This document shows, piece after piece, positions 42,501-55,249 of a stretch of 64,000 bases of DNA. This DNA comes from Sphaerulina vaccinii (lineage: Eukaryota > Ascomycota > Dothideomycetes > Mycosphaerellales > Mycosphaerellaceae): positions 1 through 64,000 of the forward strand of contig JAKUDP010000019.1 in the NCBI GenBank assembly GCA_022570795.1, read 5' to 3'. Within the stretch, counting starts at the first letter, position 1; the number at the start of each line of letters is the position of its first letter. A program made the position numbers and the translations under genes. Under the pieces are notes generated by a model. The model saw only the letters and a list, made by a program, of their open reading frames with translations, was not told where the DNA came from and searched no databases.

Positions 42501-45500
42501 TGGATGGCAAGCTAATGGATGTCCTCGTTGGGCATGAATCGCATCTTCAGTCTTCAAGTTCTGATACGGTACCATGAACTCTGGACACGGCACAAGAAAT
42601 CTCTTGCGGATGGCCTAGCCGTCTCCGCGGGATGTCACGACAGACAAAACATCCGATGCGAGCCTCTCGCCGACATCTCCTTTCGAGGAATCGAACAACT
42701 ACTGGTTGAAGGATTGTGGTACTCTTGTTCATGTCTACAGGAGTCTCAGTCTACTGTATAGGCGTTATGCAGGAGCAGAAGTCGAGGCAGGAAGTCAGCC
42801 ATGACCGACCTTCTCATTGTCCTGTTGATTGAGGTGTATGGCACCTAGCGGTTGTCCACATATGTCTTAGGCTACTGCACATCTACTGTATAGGCGTTGC
42901 TGGAGAATCCGCTCGAAAGCTGGAGAGCAAACCGTTTACCTGCCATGTGGCTGGCGTTGACCGGTCTCGGCAATCTGGTCGACTACTGGAAGACCTGCAT
43001 AACGACTTCAGCAACGGTTCTGGAACGCACGGCGTGTATTGAATGTCAAGGCTGTGCGTGCATGTCGAGATCATGCATACCGAGTGCAGATGTTGCAATT
43101 GGTCATACCGCTGTTCCCCTCGCAGTGTATCTGGTGACGTACGATGCAGTTGATGAGCCGGGCAACTGGGCATGGCTACTCCAGCTGAACAACTCCCTCA
43201 CCAGCTACGAGAGACTAGAGTCCTGCCATGGCAAGCATCGATCTGCAGATGTCAGCTAGCCACGATACATCCGTCCCGCTTCACAGGTCTACATCTGGAA
43301 GCACCACCAGCTACTGCCGGCCTGCAGCAGCCTTGCAAGCCATGCTATCACCCTCTCTTTCTCACTGGCCCTGAGCATGTCAGCAACGACGGAGACTACT
43401 GGAAGACTGCAGGAGTCTCATTCTCCAGCCATCAATATTTGCACCCTGCAGGCGTCAGTCTATGGTATAGCCTATAGCCTGGATGGCTGTGGTCAACAAT
43501 GTACCCTGCGACGGCTACTGCATGCACTTGAAGCCATGCAACCAGGCTTCTGGATCTACTGGCTCAGAGCTCTTCAACTGTCTGGCCGACTACTCAATGT
43601 CATGTCGAGTCTCATATGGCAGCCATGGATATGTGCATGCATGCATGCTCACAAGGCCAGAGCTATAGGAAACGGGTACCTCATCCTCACGTGGACCCGT
43701 GTTGGTGTCATCTGTGCTTTCGAGCAAGCTACTGTCGACCTGCAGCTGCATTCCAAGCCATCTCGAAGCCATCACTGCCTCACTGGCTGGGAGCATCACA
43801 ACTATGTGGTAAACTATCTCATGACTGCATGAGTCTCACTTGCAGCCCTCGAGAACATGCAAGTATGCAGTGCTAGAGCTGCAGGATGAGGACACCTTTC
43901 CTGCGCAACCCTTTCATGCCATACATGACCGTGAAAGTATTCGGCAAGCTAATGGCTGTATGCAGTTGTCTCGGAGAATAACTAACAAGCTCAACACGCG
44001 CATGTCGCACTCCCAACGTCTGCTCCGTAGGCGTGGCTGCGAGGATCAATACTGCCACTTGCTGCATGATCTAGACGCCATTGAGATGATGCGTCTTGTA
44101 GTAATAAGCGGTATTGAGACGGAAATTCGCTGGCCTCGATGCAGACTTCGGCCTCAGACATGATCCCTCGCTGTCTCTTCACCTGCCAGGCCGCCTACCA
44201 GAGCTTCTTAAACGACAACTTCGGGAACTTGTCTTCCACGTGGCCGCCTGATGGAATATCACGTCAGATCCCATTTGCCCGCCATTTATGCACGCCTATA
44301 TGCAAGGGCACAGGTACACTTCATCAAGAACCTGCATCTGCGCACTCGAGACTCCTTCTGGCTGATTCCTACACGATCTGATGGACTAGTATAACTGGCA
44401 AGCTAGTCAATGACTGCAGATGTCTGACGTGTCAGCCATCTTGTATGCAAGAGATACAGAAGTCGAAAGTCTCGGACTGTAGCGAAGGCTGCAAGGTACA
44501 CTTCCGCAGATTCGCGATCTTGAAAGGCTGAGCGCATGCAGCCATGAAGCACAGACTAGTCCTGCAAGGCTGTCACTTTGCAAGTTGTCGTTGATCTAGA
44601 AGAATGGAAAGCTAATGGATGTATGCAGTTGTCTGACGTGTCAGCCATCTTGTATGCACGAGGTGCAGGTGTGGAAGGCATCTACCATAACGCGAGTGTG
44701 GGCTGGCGGAATATGCCTAGCGAAGCGGCAAGCACTCAAGAAGACCATTCAACGCAAGCCTCGCGTATCTGTAACTAATGGATGTCTGCAGCAGGATCAG
44801 ATCGCCTTATACAGACCCTGTGGTCGTGGGAAATGAAGGCTGGAGTCGTGTGGTCGGAACTTTGATCCGAAGCTCCGCGACTCGTTCTAGAGATCTGGTT
44901 GACTAGCGGCTGGCTGTGTGCTGATGCACGATGACCGGTACGGCACCCGACGGCGTGTGTCGAATGTCAAGATCTCGCATACATCCTTCTTCTGCTACGG
45001 ATCGTGACTGCGTGGCTGCACATGGCTGGCTGTCATCGATCTGGACGATGCTTGCTGCGATGGGAGACGTCAAGAGCCATTGGTACGCGAGCGGATGGAC
45101 GCATATCTTTGCATGTGTCTCAGACCTACTGTCCAGACGTTCTGTTGTCTCCATAAGGTAAGTGTAAGCTGCGAATGAAGCGTGCCGAGCTGCAGTACAT
45201 GCGAGCCTACGATGCATGCTCAGAAGGAGCCTCAAATGCTCGTCAGGCGGCCGATCGTTCACTACAGCACGGCACTTCTTCGATGGCTCGTAGCTTTCAA
45301 CGCTTTTCGGCTGGCCATCTCACGATAGTCTTAGTTTTTGTCAAGCTCGAGACGTTTCAACAGACAGCGTCCATGATTCCAACGCTTCGACGACCACACG
45401 GTTCTCACTGGCCAGCAAATCTGGTACCTTAGTGGAAGACTGCATTATGCACGTCGGGCGGTGCTATCAATCTCAGACATCGTTGCTCGAGGCAACGGTA

Positions 45501-46200
45501 GAAACGTCTGGCTGGCGGCTGATGAGAGGCAGGTACGTCCTATATGTGAGGTCGGAGCTATCAACCACGGATGTCTGAGGAGTACAACAGTTTCTTACCT
45601 CTGGATCAAGCATCAAAGTCTGGCAGGCCACTCGACACCTCCGAAGACATGTTGCCATGCTGGAAAGCTAAGGGTTGGATGCAGGCTGTCTTACTTTCAG
45701 CATATGTCTCCATGCAAATGTTGTCATCAAGCATGTCAGCCATGCTGTGCAGTGCCAGCCTTATGGTACTTACAGTCGGTTCAAGGACATCTGATTGGTC
45801 ACTCAATCTGGTCAACTAAGCAAAGACTGCAGTATGCACGATATACGGTACACCAGTCAACGATCGTGGAAATAAGATCCTTGATGATCTTGGCGAAGAT
45901 GTCCTTAGATCGCTTCAGAGACCTCATGTGCTGATAAAATCACAGCAGGTACTTCATCGCCTTCAAAAAGCAGCGACCAGCCAGATCTGCTAGATGGTGG
46001 ACAAGATGGTCCAGTCGACCTTCCAAAGTCCATCCTGCAAGTTCCGGAGGGTACTCCTTTCCTCCGCAACTGGCCAGCATGGTATGGTCGACTAGGTAAT
46101 GTCTGCAGAAAGCACGTAATCTGGTAGCGCCCAGCCGAAAGTACCCAGATCTTGCAAAGGTTAAGTTTCAGCCATCTACATCTTTTGATCAGCAAGCAGA
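42501..46200. repeat. Ancient satellite of diverged units of about 400 bp
   Basis: A block resembling AATCTGGTCGACTACTGGAAGACTGCA recurs near 42.97, 43.40, 43.81, 44.39, 44.89, 45.42, 45.81 and 46.09 kb, often preceded by a CACTGGCC-like segment. Spacings are about 390-570 bp. A second block, GCTAATGGATGTATGCAG, recurs near 42.51, 43.95, 44.61, 44.78 and, diverged, 45.67 kb. The 29-nt stretch starting TGTCTGACGTGTCAGCC is identical at 44422 and 44630. No coding frame survives. Confidence 0.6.
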
Positions 46201-49200
46201 AGATGTCGTGGCAAGGCAAGTGCACGCATATCGTGTAGTCGGCGTTTCGCTTCGGCGGGTTTTTAATGTGGCTGAGACATTATGCCGTGTGCTTACCACT
46301 CTTTCTTGTAAGCTCCCCACCACAAGGACTCGACCTCTGCTTTTCACTTGTCCGGACCCTCAGGTGGCCTGACAAGAGTTCCTCTTGTCTGCCGTTAGCG
46401 TGTATGTTGCCGGGTCATCAGAATGGCGGTGTGAGTATTGCGTTTCAATAGTCGTCTTCGAAGTCAGACATTTGCGGAGAGTAGTACTATTGTCTTGCGT
46501 TTCTGGCGAGCTCAAAGTCTCTGATGTGAAATGTCTTTTTCTTCTCTGGCACCTTCAATCGTGGTTCTGGGAAGAGCTCTCTCCGTGGTATTAAGCGGCA
46601 TACCGAGGCAGTCCCAGCCGATGTGCGTAGCAGTGACTGGATGACCGAGCATATGTTTCACTTCGCTTGCATCCTGCAGATGGAATTCTCCGACCACCGA
46701 AAGGAAGGGTCAAGTATGTGAAGGTGTTGAGCCCGGCACCGAAGGATTGATCGTCATATGTGCTCATTATTGTTGACATATACGGCAGATGCGGTACTGA
46801 TGTATGATGCTCTTCTCGCTGTCGTTACTTGATATGATGTTGGCACAACATGGTAGCTGCATGATGTTCTGCTCGTCCCAAGGAAGTGAGCTTCTTAGAG
46901 CACGAAAAGCTCCTGCCATTCTTGTGTCGTGTGTCACTTTGTAACATGTTCATGCAAGTGGTCCCGTATTGGAGTGCTCTGGCTGAGACATCGAGTCTGT
47001 AGACGAACAATGTCAAGCTCACAATTGAAGTTGTTCGTGGTAGACTTATGGAAGGCCGCATATGTTTCGGGTATCTTGAAATGATCTTGCTTGGATGGAG
47101 GCCGGTGAGGTGACGGTGCAGCCTTCAGGCCGTGGTTTGTACTGCATGTGGCAGGAGTCCGGGCTGGATGTAGTCTGCAGAGCTGAAGTGCTTGATCTGG
47201 AAGTCAGTCGTGACACTATCACAAGACGATGTGTTGCTAGTACTGGGCCCAACCCTCAAGGTTTGATGTATTGCACAGGCAAGCGAGGCGCTTGTCAAGG
47301 TGGTGCTGTTGGAGGACCCCTCTCCTGAGCTTTGTGATCGGACTCGACAACTCACGTTGGCTCGCTAGCGGGCAGTAGCGGCTGGGCACAGCTTGCATGC
47401 CACTGCTGTGCGTCTGTCAGCCACGCACAGCGCTTGTTTCACCTTTCGTACCCTGAGAATCGGATACCGTTGCCCTCGACCGCCACGGAACGGCATGAGA
47501 AGTCAGAAGTCGCACTTTGCGAATACCATACTGCCTCTAGGACGCGGGCACTTATGGGTGTCTGCGTTTGTCTCACAATCATCTCGAAAAGGATGTTGGA
47601 TTTGCGATGAACACGTCTGTGCAGTGGTACTTGACTGCTGTTTGCTGATGTGGCTTGCAGGTGCGTTCGTGCTCAATGTTGCATCCACACTGATGGAATG
47701 AACTGAGCTTTTCTGGCATTGCACAGCATAGATTACATGCTACGCAAGCTCGAGGGAGCTTCGATATCCTAGGTATCGGTGTTGCTAGAGATTGAGCACA
47801 CATGCCTAGTTCCGTGCACAGCGCGGCTGCGCATCTCTTAGTCTCGATCAGCACCATTGCACTACAGTGCATGAAGTCAAAGCGTCGCTGTCTTTAGAGA
47901 ACAAGTACTCGATACTCTTAAGTGCACAGTAGTGTAGTGGCAAGCCTCGGCGTCTCGATCGGGTCCTTCGCACGGTAACGCAACAAAAGACGTCTCAGAC
48001 GATTGACCTTCTCGACCTGGTGTTGACGCCTGCCGGGCAGTCGGTATTCAGTTACGTGCATCTGACTCTGAAGGAACCAAGATCGTACGCTCCTGAGATA
48101 AGCATACAGTTCACGCTGCGTACTGAATGCCGTACAGCTAGACATGCTAGCTCCGGAGCACTCTTCAGTGCGAGCATTGAGTAGTCGAGCTTGAGCGGAA
48201 ACTAGTTGATGTTCGAATTCTGTTCAACTGCCGGTAGTCTAAGCAATGAAGTGCCGATGGTTGAAGTGCGAAGTGCTGAAGCAAAAAGAGTCATGTACAG
48301 CAAGTATCCTTCTCGATCGGATAGTGGCAGCCCTAAATGGCATGCGGTGCTGGCCGGTGTTGTCTCAGACCGCCGAAAACGGTCGATGAGAGTGCCGTGA
48401 CGATCTAAAAGGGTTCATGTCGAAGTTGAAGTTCACTGGACTGTCATGCATGGAAGCTCTGCGGGCACTCAAGGCTGTTTGCAGAAAAGCTTGGTCCTTG
48501 GAACTCGAATAGGGAAACCCGTTGGAAGCTCTGATTTTCCGGTGGCCGTTGGAGCTCTATGATTCTTCCGGTGCTTCGGCGTTGGAAGCACTACACAGCT
48601 GTCTGGTAAAGTCAGTATGCGGTGCTGTACTGCGACTCGCCGAGACCAGCTGTCAGCTAGTGAATGTCACAGAGTGGCGTCTTCGTTCGCAGGCTATTGG
48701 AAGCTTTATAGAGTGTTCTTCGCGCTTGACAACGTGGCATGAAGTCACAGCGCAGAGCTTGTTAGAGAGGTCTGCTCACACACCAAGAGCTCTGTTTGTA
48801 CTGTAAACAGACCACGCGAAGAAAAGTTCACGCGCCGACTCCAGTAACCTTACTGCTGGTAGATGGTGTACGCCACAGTGTGGTTGACAGAGATTAGAGC
48901 GGCAACGAGGACAGTTGCTGTGCTGGTTCAACATCGCGCGAGTGTAACTCTCGCTCGCCACGCACACGCGTGCCTGAACACTATCCACCACATGGCAGCT
49001 GGCGGTATGACAGTATGGTTGCTCTGATGATGGTGTCGCTGCAAGTTCTGCAGGAAATGATGCATCATGTGCTTCGTTATGATCATTCGCTAGAACCACG
49101 CAGCATACGTGCGGACGCCAGTGGGTTGTCGCTTCCTGCTCATATACTGGTAATCTAACGCACATCATGACAAGGATGCTCAATATAGCGAGCTCCAATA

Positions 49201-51454
49201 AAGCAGTGCAGCACATATGAACAGCCAATGTATTTCGATTGCTTGAGAGTAATACGGCACTTGAGAGTCTGGTAGCAAAGTCTACCAATGGTCCGTATGG
49301 CTAAAGGAGGAAGGTGTTGCGCTCTGCTCATAGGTATTTTTGCCCGATTGATGCCTGAGGCGGAAGGACCAGGGTGGGAAAATCTGCTGTCGTCGTTCAT
49401 CCAAAAGCATTCGTTTGCTCGAGTATGGCGGGAACTACTGGAATGTCGCAATCTTCGAGCATACCGGTAGGCTAATGCGACAGCAGACACGGTATGGCCA
49501 GCATAGCGGCAGGACGTACACCGCTCGGAGAACCATCCGAGGCCGTGAATGGTGCAATACGGTGCCGACTGTCCATGGAACGCTCACTCATGGCTTTCGT
49601 ACGGCGTCAGCGGCGGTATATCTTGTCGATGGCATTCCGGTAGCGATGAGCTTCTAGCTCGGTAGAAGGTTGTATAAGCCGTGGTATATATGCGCCGTAT
49701 GCAGAAGGTCCGATGCGAGACACAAGAAGGCTGTTCAGCATGTGTGGTCGAGGTTGGCTTTATCTGCTGCCTTCCCGTGCGTCGTCAGCAGAAGACTGAA
49801 TTGGCAAACAAGGAATGTCGTTGATCAATTCTTGGCTCAATCAAGAGTTGCAGCAGACGAAAGAAGAGGCGATGTGATGCGGGCGTGGGACGAAGGGAAG
49901 TGCGACGAATGCGAGGGGATGTTGTGAAAACAGCCATCGGCGTCATCTGATGAACGATCCCGAAACGCCTCCTTTCCCAGTACAACGGCATCTTCCCTCC
50001 GGTACATGTACATGCCACGTCGGAGCCGTGTGTGCGCTGCCTGAATGGGGAAAGTTCGACATCGTCTGGTTCGCAGCCGGTGTTCTACACCATGCGATAA
50101 GACAGCTGTACGTCTGACAAGGACTCTGGCTTTGCGAAAAGAGATCTCTTCCATGATCAAACGCATCGGCGGACTGATCAACCCCGCGACAGGCTCAGCA
50201 TTGGACATACCACATCTCGGTCGACCCCCATCGCTGGAGTGTGACGATCTCAAAGCCGTGCATATGCACCGACGTGCAGCGCGCCGTCGCGAAGAGCACC
50301 AGTTCCCACGCGCGTGAGCCGCCATTTTCGGTCACGAATGTCCCAAATTTGCACCTGAAGTCACATTTGAGTGAGGCTTTGCAGACGCCCCTGTTCATCT
50401 TGCCTCTCCCGCTACGGCAATGACGGCCATTTGTTACCTCCCTTGCTCAAAATGCGGTCTTCTGGTAGCGTTGTGGATTTGACTGCGAATGGAGAGCCTC
50501 TTTCGCCACGACGAGTCAACAACGCTGTCTTGTCGACCCGGATCTGCTGGCAAATATGCGTTGGCCCAAGCATACGGTTCTGCTTCGCTACCACAAAGTC
50601 GCAAATATGCAGTCTTCAGCTAGCCTCCCTTCAAGTTCAGCGACTCTAGCAGCAGCAACGAAGCAACTCATGTCTTCAGACTTCCGTGGCTACCACATGG
50701 CGACGAGTTTAATGTTCTGCGACAGCCTCAACTCCAACCTGGCATGCCTGGCCAAGCAGGCCAAAGCTTTTTGGTCCAGACCAACGTCCTTCGTCCTCCA
50801 AGAGTCTTTGAAGTCCATCATTGGCTTTCGTCTCGAGAGGTCAAAGTCCATCATTGGCCTTCGTCTCGAGAGGTCAAAGTCCACAAGTGCCCCTACGCCT
50901 ACCCAGTATCAGTGGCTACATGTCCGTTACTGAAGGTGAGGATGGTGAAGCCCGACAGTCTGAGGTCCAGCTGAAGGATCCAGTCCTCAGTGGCGCATAT
51001 GTGAGCACGACGAACGTGGCTCCACCAGATGTTCTTGCCAGGCTTTGACTCCAGTACACGAGCATCAGCACTGCCTAAAGCTCTGCATCTTAGCAGGGAA
51101 TCCACTGCTGCACAACATTATGGCTACCTAACAAAGAACAGGAGGCTGGATGCAAGGACTAACAGACATCACTCGAGGTCAGCCGACCAGCCTGTTCCCT
51201 GAGGCGCGATTGCGAGAAACGGACTTTCACAGCGAGACTTTCCACTACCGCAGGATCCCATCGGTCTTGCTTGCACATCTCACCAACGCATCATATCCAG
51301 GACGTCGAAAGATCGAAGTGGAGCGTCGCAACGACTCAATACAGACGATCTCTTCAAGGCCTGGCTGTCGGAGAAAACTACCTCGTCAGACTCATAGCTG
51401 TCACCAAAGGTTACATCCAAAGATCGACTCCACTGTCCGGGCAACGATGGAGAC
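46201..51454. other. Gene-free stretch
   Basis: No supportable gene in 5.2 kb. Minor repeats: a GTTGGAAGCTCT-type degenerate tandem at 48.51-48.60 kb, and 2.3 copies of a 33-bp unit (AAGTCCATCATTGGCYTTCG...) at 50812-50885. A degenerate satellite-like GGCTAATG block lies near 49.47 kb. Confidence 0.5.
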
Positions 51455-52087
51455 CTAGACGTCCTCAGTCCACAACATACAACACCTCCTCCAACCCTCC
51501 CTAGGCAGACCTCTAACCTTCTCATCATACTCCATCTTCCCAACATGCCAAGGCCCAATACTACTCGCCTCAACCTCTCGGAAACCATTCTTTCTATACC
51601 AGGGACCATTCCAAGGAACATCAGCATAACACGTCAAGCTTACTCTTGCTTGCTTGGCCTCCTCCCTAGCCCATTCGAACATCTTTCTAAGCAAGACTCG
51701 CCCAACCCCCTTCCTAGCATACTCACTCCTCACGACAACCTCATGGATATATATCGTCGAATCTCTCGGTAGAGCGGCTATCATCCCGACCTGCAACAAC
51801 ATCAGCACATGCCTCCCACTCTAGCGTTGAACATAGTTACTCACAGGTTCCCCTCTGTCCTTCGTGCAAGCAAGATACACTTTTCCCAGATTCAACCATT
51901 CGTCGTATTGTGATTGAGAGACGCGACCCATTGTAGCACTATTCTGTGCTTTGGTGGCTAGATCTGCTAGTTCCGGTATCTCGAGAAACTTCATGATAGC
52001 GTCCAACTCAATATCATGAATTGCTTGGATGTCGGAAGGTGTTGCGAGGCGGATGGTGTAATCTTGCTGCGCTGTTGGACTTGTCAT
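51455..52087 (-). CDS. GNAT-family N-acetyltransferase
   Basis: A 192-aa protein in two exons, 52087-51845 and 51790-51455. The intron 51791-51844 (54 nt) has donor GTGAGT, branch CTGAT and acceptor TTGCAG, and its removal joins DRGEP to VGMIAALPRD in frame. Start MTSPTAQQDYTIRLATPSDI is the usual GNAT beginning (IRxATxxDxxAI). The strand-4 region YIHEVVVRSEYARKGVGRVL carries the acetyl-CoA pyrophosphate loop RKGVG at about residues 107-111; the Gln/Arg usual three before the first Gly is Ala. WYRKNGFREVE near the C-terminus is the typical last GNAT helix-strand. The acceptor substrate cannot be told; fungal homologues of this size act on small amines or are unassigned. Confidence 0.85.
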
Positions 52088-52300
52088 ATTGGTGGTTATA
52101 GTGCTTGATGTAATTCTTTAATTGCTTGTTGTGCTGATTTGTGTTCGCAGGTATCATCTCGACTTGAAAGTGTAGCTGATGCGAACGCGAGCTCCCCAAC
52201 GTATGACTCAGCCGTTCACGCCCTTTGTGTAGAATGTTAGTATTCGAGCTTGTACTCCAATGTGAGGTATACATACTGTCTGGGTTACACGGACCACAAT
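52088..52300. promoter_or_regulatory. Upstream region of the GNAT gene
   Basis: Short spacer between the acetyltransferase start codon and the solo tRNA-like unit. No specific site was identified. Confidence 0.35.
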
Positions 52301-52468
52301 GATCTGTCTTGGTCGAGTGGTAAAGCTAGTAACTCGTCAACGTAGGTTGATGTATAGCATACGTACGTACTTTCATGCTAATGCTGAGGGAGGAATTGCC
52401 TAGGCATGCCGACATGCTGCAATGCCATGAGACTGAGACAATTGTTTTGCCTTGTTGTTTACTCTTTT
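52301..52468 (+). ncRNA. Solo tRNA-like unit
   Basis: TTGGTCGAGTGG (A box) lies at about 52309-52320. ACAATTGTTTTGCCTTG near 52438-52453 matches the 3' motif of the 39.6-kb array, at the same distance (about 130 nt). TTTT at 52465-52468 gives a predicted RNA of about 165 nt. The B box is not clear. It lies between the GNAT gene and TIM50, in otherwise conserved sequence. Confidence 0.4.
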
Positions 52469-52738
52469 GTTTGTCTCGATAGCCATCTATAGATCGTTAT
52501 ACATCCGAGTCCGTATTTGATCTGATCCCAGTGCACTGAATGATAGGCCACTTGACGGCGTTGATCATATGTTCTTCTTGCTTCTTGATACAAACGTACA
52601 TAGAGCACCTCGCCTAGGTACCCGTCGCGACTATACAGACAAGCGATGTATTTACTTTCCCACCCAAGACCCAAACGCTAAATGCCTCAGAGTAGAGAAT
52701 CGTCTTCCACCATACCCTCTTAAAACGACATGTCTCCT

Positions 52739-54844
52739 CTATTCCTTCTTCCCACCAAACCAACTGAAAGCCCCAGCCTTCATATCCTTCATCTGCGCCT
52801 CCTGCAACCTCTTCATCTCCTCAGCTTCCTCCTTCAACCACTGCTCACCATTCTCTCGAATCTGCTTTTCCAAATGCTCATATTGTTTTTGTCCCTGTTC
52901 TCGGATTTGATCGCTTAACATCTTGCCCTGTCTCAAACCCTCCGCAACACTTTGTCCATCCGCCAGAACCATGCCACCACCCATTCCAGACCCGCCTTGT
53001 ACGCCGAGTCCGGAGGCTAAAGAGCCGATGGAGAATTTAGGCTTTTTGCGTTGTTCAGATGCGAGTTGTGCTTGGAACTTTTCGCGGGCGAGTTGTTCTC
53101 GACGAGCGAATTCGATAGGGATGTTTTGGCCGTCGAAGGATTTGAGGACTTGGCGGACGTCGTCTGTGCCCATTGTTGCGACATATTCGAGGAAGGGGAT
53201 AAGTGCTACAAGGTCCTTGGTGTGAGGATCTTTGGGGTCGCCACTCCACTTGGGGATGACGATGGCGTTCTCGGGTTGATTCTTGACGTGAGGGGCGTGT
53301 GTGTCGATGATGATGGTTTTCTTGAGATCACGGTTGAGGTATGAGAGGTCCTTGATGTACTCGCCATTCTCGTACTTGGTTGCTTCACGACCCAGAGGCC
53401 ACATGATGAAGTGGTATGGGTCGAGCTTGGCTACGATGGGATCGGCCATGGAGCGAGGCGCGGAGGTAAAGAGTACGAGTTCGTAGTATTGTGACAGGTA
53501 GCGGACAAAATAGTCAATGCCGGGTCGCTTGGCTGTTCGGTAGCCATGTTTCGTGTCCCATGTTGTGTGAATCATGAGGTCTTCCAATGATAGCACAAGT
53601 GTGAATGGCGGTCGCTGAGATTCAGGCACATCTGGGAGCAACTTTGGGAACGCAGGTTCCGTGTAGTGCCCAACCTGGTTCCCGAGTCTTCCTCGGATGC
53701 GATTCCAGATCTTCTGTGGTGTCCAGCCCGAAGCTTCCTCTCGTGTAAGCCCTGATGGAAGTTCATCGTACTCGCCGAATGGTCGTCCGAGGTAGAAAGC
53801 GCTCCCCAGTAGCCATGCTAGGACACCTGCGTATAGGTAGTTCATCACCATGGCACGTCTCCTATCCAGGGATGTTTCGTATGCCTTGCGATCGTACTGC
53901 TTCTCACCCTCCTCGCCATCGTCTCTTGGTCTCCGGTTGCTCAGGTCCAACTTATCTTCCTGCGACTCTTCTGCATCCTGTTGCTTTGCTCTTGCCTTGG
54001 CCTGGCCGAACTCCAGATCGAATGTGCTGGGAATGCCATGTCGCAGATCCGGTAGAGGTCCTGTCTGCTCTGGTTGTTGTTCAGGTGTGTTCTCTGATGC
54101 CGCAACCTTCTCCTGCGCCTGTTCTCGCACTGATCCGGCAACTGGCTCATCTGCATCTAGCTTTTGCGCCAGAGGTTCTTGGGCAGCCGGCTCTTTCCCG
54201 CCTACTTGTGCCTTCATAGCATTGACGTCCAGCTTCAATTCCTTCGCGATATCTGCCCAACTTCGCCCAGCACTCAGCATCTGTTCCACTCTCGTCATCT
54301 GCTCCATAGTCATAGGCGGCGCATCAGGTGTCATATCCTTGAGCTTCTGCTGTTGATCTGCTGGCAACTGTTGCACGAACTTGGCGATATCAGCAATTCC
54401 CTTTCCTTCTTGGAACATCTGCAGAATCTGTGCCGTAGGATCATCCCCTGCCAATGGTGATTGTGTGGAAGCTGCGTCAGTAGTCCTCGCACCTTCTACA
54501 GGCGATGAAGCAGCATGTCCCACTCCTGACGCCGCTGCTGGTGCTGCGCCAGCTCCACTTGGAGTTGCAGCACTTGTCTTATCAAATTTGATGCCATCTT
54601 TGGGTTTCCACGATTGATCTTTGGGTACTGCTGTGCCCGGTGATGTCTGTCGTGCTTGGCCCGTCGCTGAGCCGGGAGTAAATGCTTTTGGTGGTGGAGG
54701 TCGCTTTCCTGAAGGTGGTGGTGGAGGAGGCGGCCGTGATGGTTTTGAGGCGAATGTTCGTATCCGCAGTGAAGACGTCAAGCCATGTCGGAGGTGTGAT
54801 GGAGATGGTTTGGTGGATGCTTGGAGCACTGCTCGCAGCAGCAT
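52739..54844 (-). CDS. TIM50: Tim50, mitochondrial inner-membrane translocase receptor subunit
   Basis: A 701-aa single-exon protein. The N-terminus MLLRAVLQASTKPSPSHLRH is a mitochondrial presequence, followed by a Pro-rich and Ala/Gln-rich linker much longer than in yeast (Saccharomyces Tim50 has about 475 residues). One membrane segment, MVMNYLYAGVLAWLLGSAFY, lies near the middle. The FCP1-like intermembrane-space domain follows: PPFTLVLSLEDLMIHTTWD, RPGIDYFVRYLSQYYELVLF and DLSYLNRDLKKTIIIDT, all diagnostic of Tim50. The catalytic Asp motif of FCP1 phosphatases is not conserved (LSLEDLMIH), as expected for Tim50. It receives presequence proteins from TOM and hands them to TIM23. The C-terminus is a Glu/Gln/Lys-rich helix. 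It is divergent from the Htm1-type gene over 405 bp. Confidence 0.95.
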   Translation of the reverse strand: MLLRAVLQASTKPSPSHLRHGLTSSLRIRTFASKPSRPPPPPPPSGKRPPPPKAFTPGSATGQARQTSPGTAVPKDQSWKPKDGIKFDKTSAATPSGAGAAPAAASGVGHAASSPVEGARTTDAASTQSPLAGDDPTAQILQMFQEGKGIADIAKFVQQLPADQQQKLKDMTPDAPPMTMEQMTRVEQMLSAGRSWADIAKELKLDVNAMKAQVGGKEPAAQEPLAQKLDADEPVAGSVREQAQEKVAASENTPEQQPEQTGPLPDLRHGIPSTFDLEFGQAKARAKQQDAEESQEDKLDLSNRRPRDDGEEGEKQYDRKAYETSLDRRRAMVMNYLYAGVLAWLLGSAFYLGRPFGEYDELPSGLTREEASGWTPQKIWNRIRGRLGNQVGHYTEPAFPKLLPDVPESQRPPFTLVLSLEDLMIHTTWDTKHGYRTAKRPGIDYFVRYLSQYYELVLFTSAPRSMADPIVAKLDPYHFIMWPLGREATKYENGEYIKDLSYLNRDLKKTIIIDTHAPHVKNQPENAIVIPKWSGDPKDPHTKDLVALIPFLEYVATMGTDDVRQVLKSFDGQNIPIEFARREQLAREKFQAQLASEQRKKPKFSIGSLASGLGVQGGSGMGGGMVLADGQSVAEGLRQGKMLSDQIREQGQKQYEHLEKQIRENGEQWLKEEAEEMKRLQEAQMKDMKAGAFSWFGGKKE

Positions 54845-55249
54845 GGTCGCTTATCTTTCTCTGTTGTCTCAAGTGAAGCTGAAGTGTTGATAAAGCTATC
54901 ACCAATGAAGGGAAGCTCGAGATTGCGTGCTGCTCGCGACTGATGGGTATAGAGTGCAGAGAGTCTGTCGGTGGTTGTGCAGAGTCAATAGCTTTTCCAC
55001 AAATGCGGCTCTGCTCGGTGATGACATCGCGTGCCTCCATTCTGAACACCTTTCACGCGACTCCTTCTCTCCTCTGCTCACCAATCACCACGCCAAACTG
55101 GAGGATTATTGTCAGCATTTCTTGGATCGCGAGAGAACAGAGATACTTGCCTTATGAGGACGATATCGACAAGCGGCTCATGACCGCGGATGCAGCTGAA
55201 TTGGAACTGGCCAGCACATACGGCCTCAAACAGCAGGATATGGCCCTTC
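54845..55249. promoter_or_regulatory. Bidirectional promoter between TIM50 and the Htm1-type gene
   Basis: 405 bp between two divergent start codons. A short plus-strand frame inside it (from 54943) would act as an overlapping upstream ORF if the transcript starts that early. No named binding site was identified. Confidence 0.6.

Noticed and set aside
52923..54219. Plus-strand frames opposite TIM50
   Set aside because: Antisense shadows of the strongly supported TIM50 reading frame.
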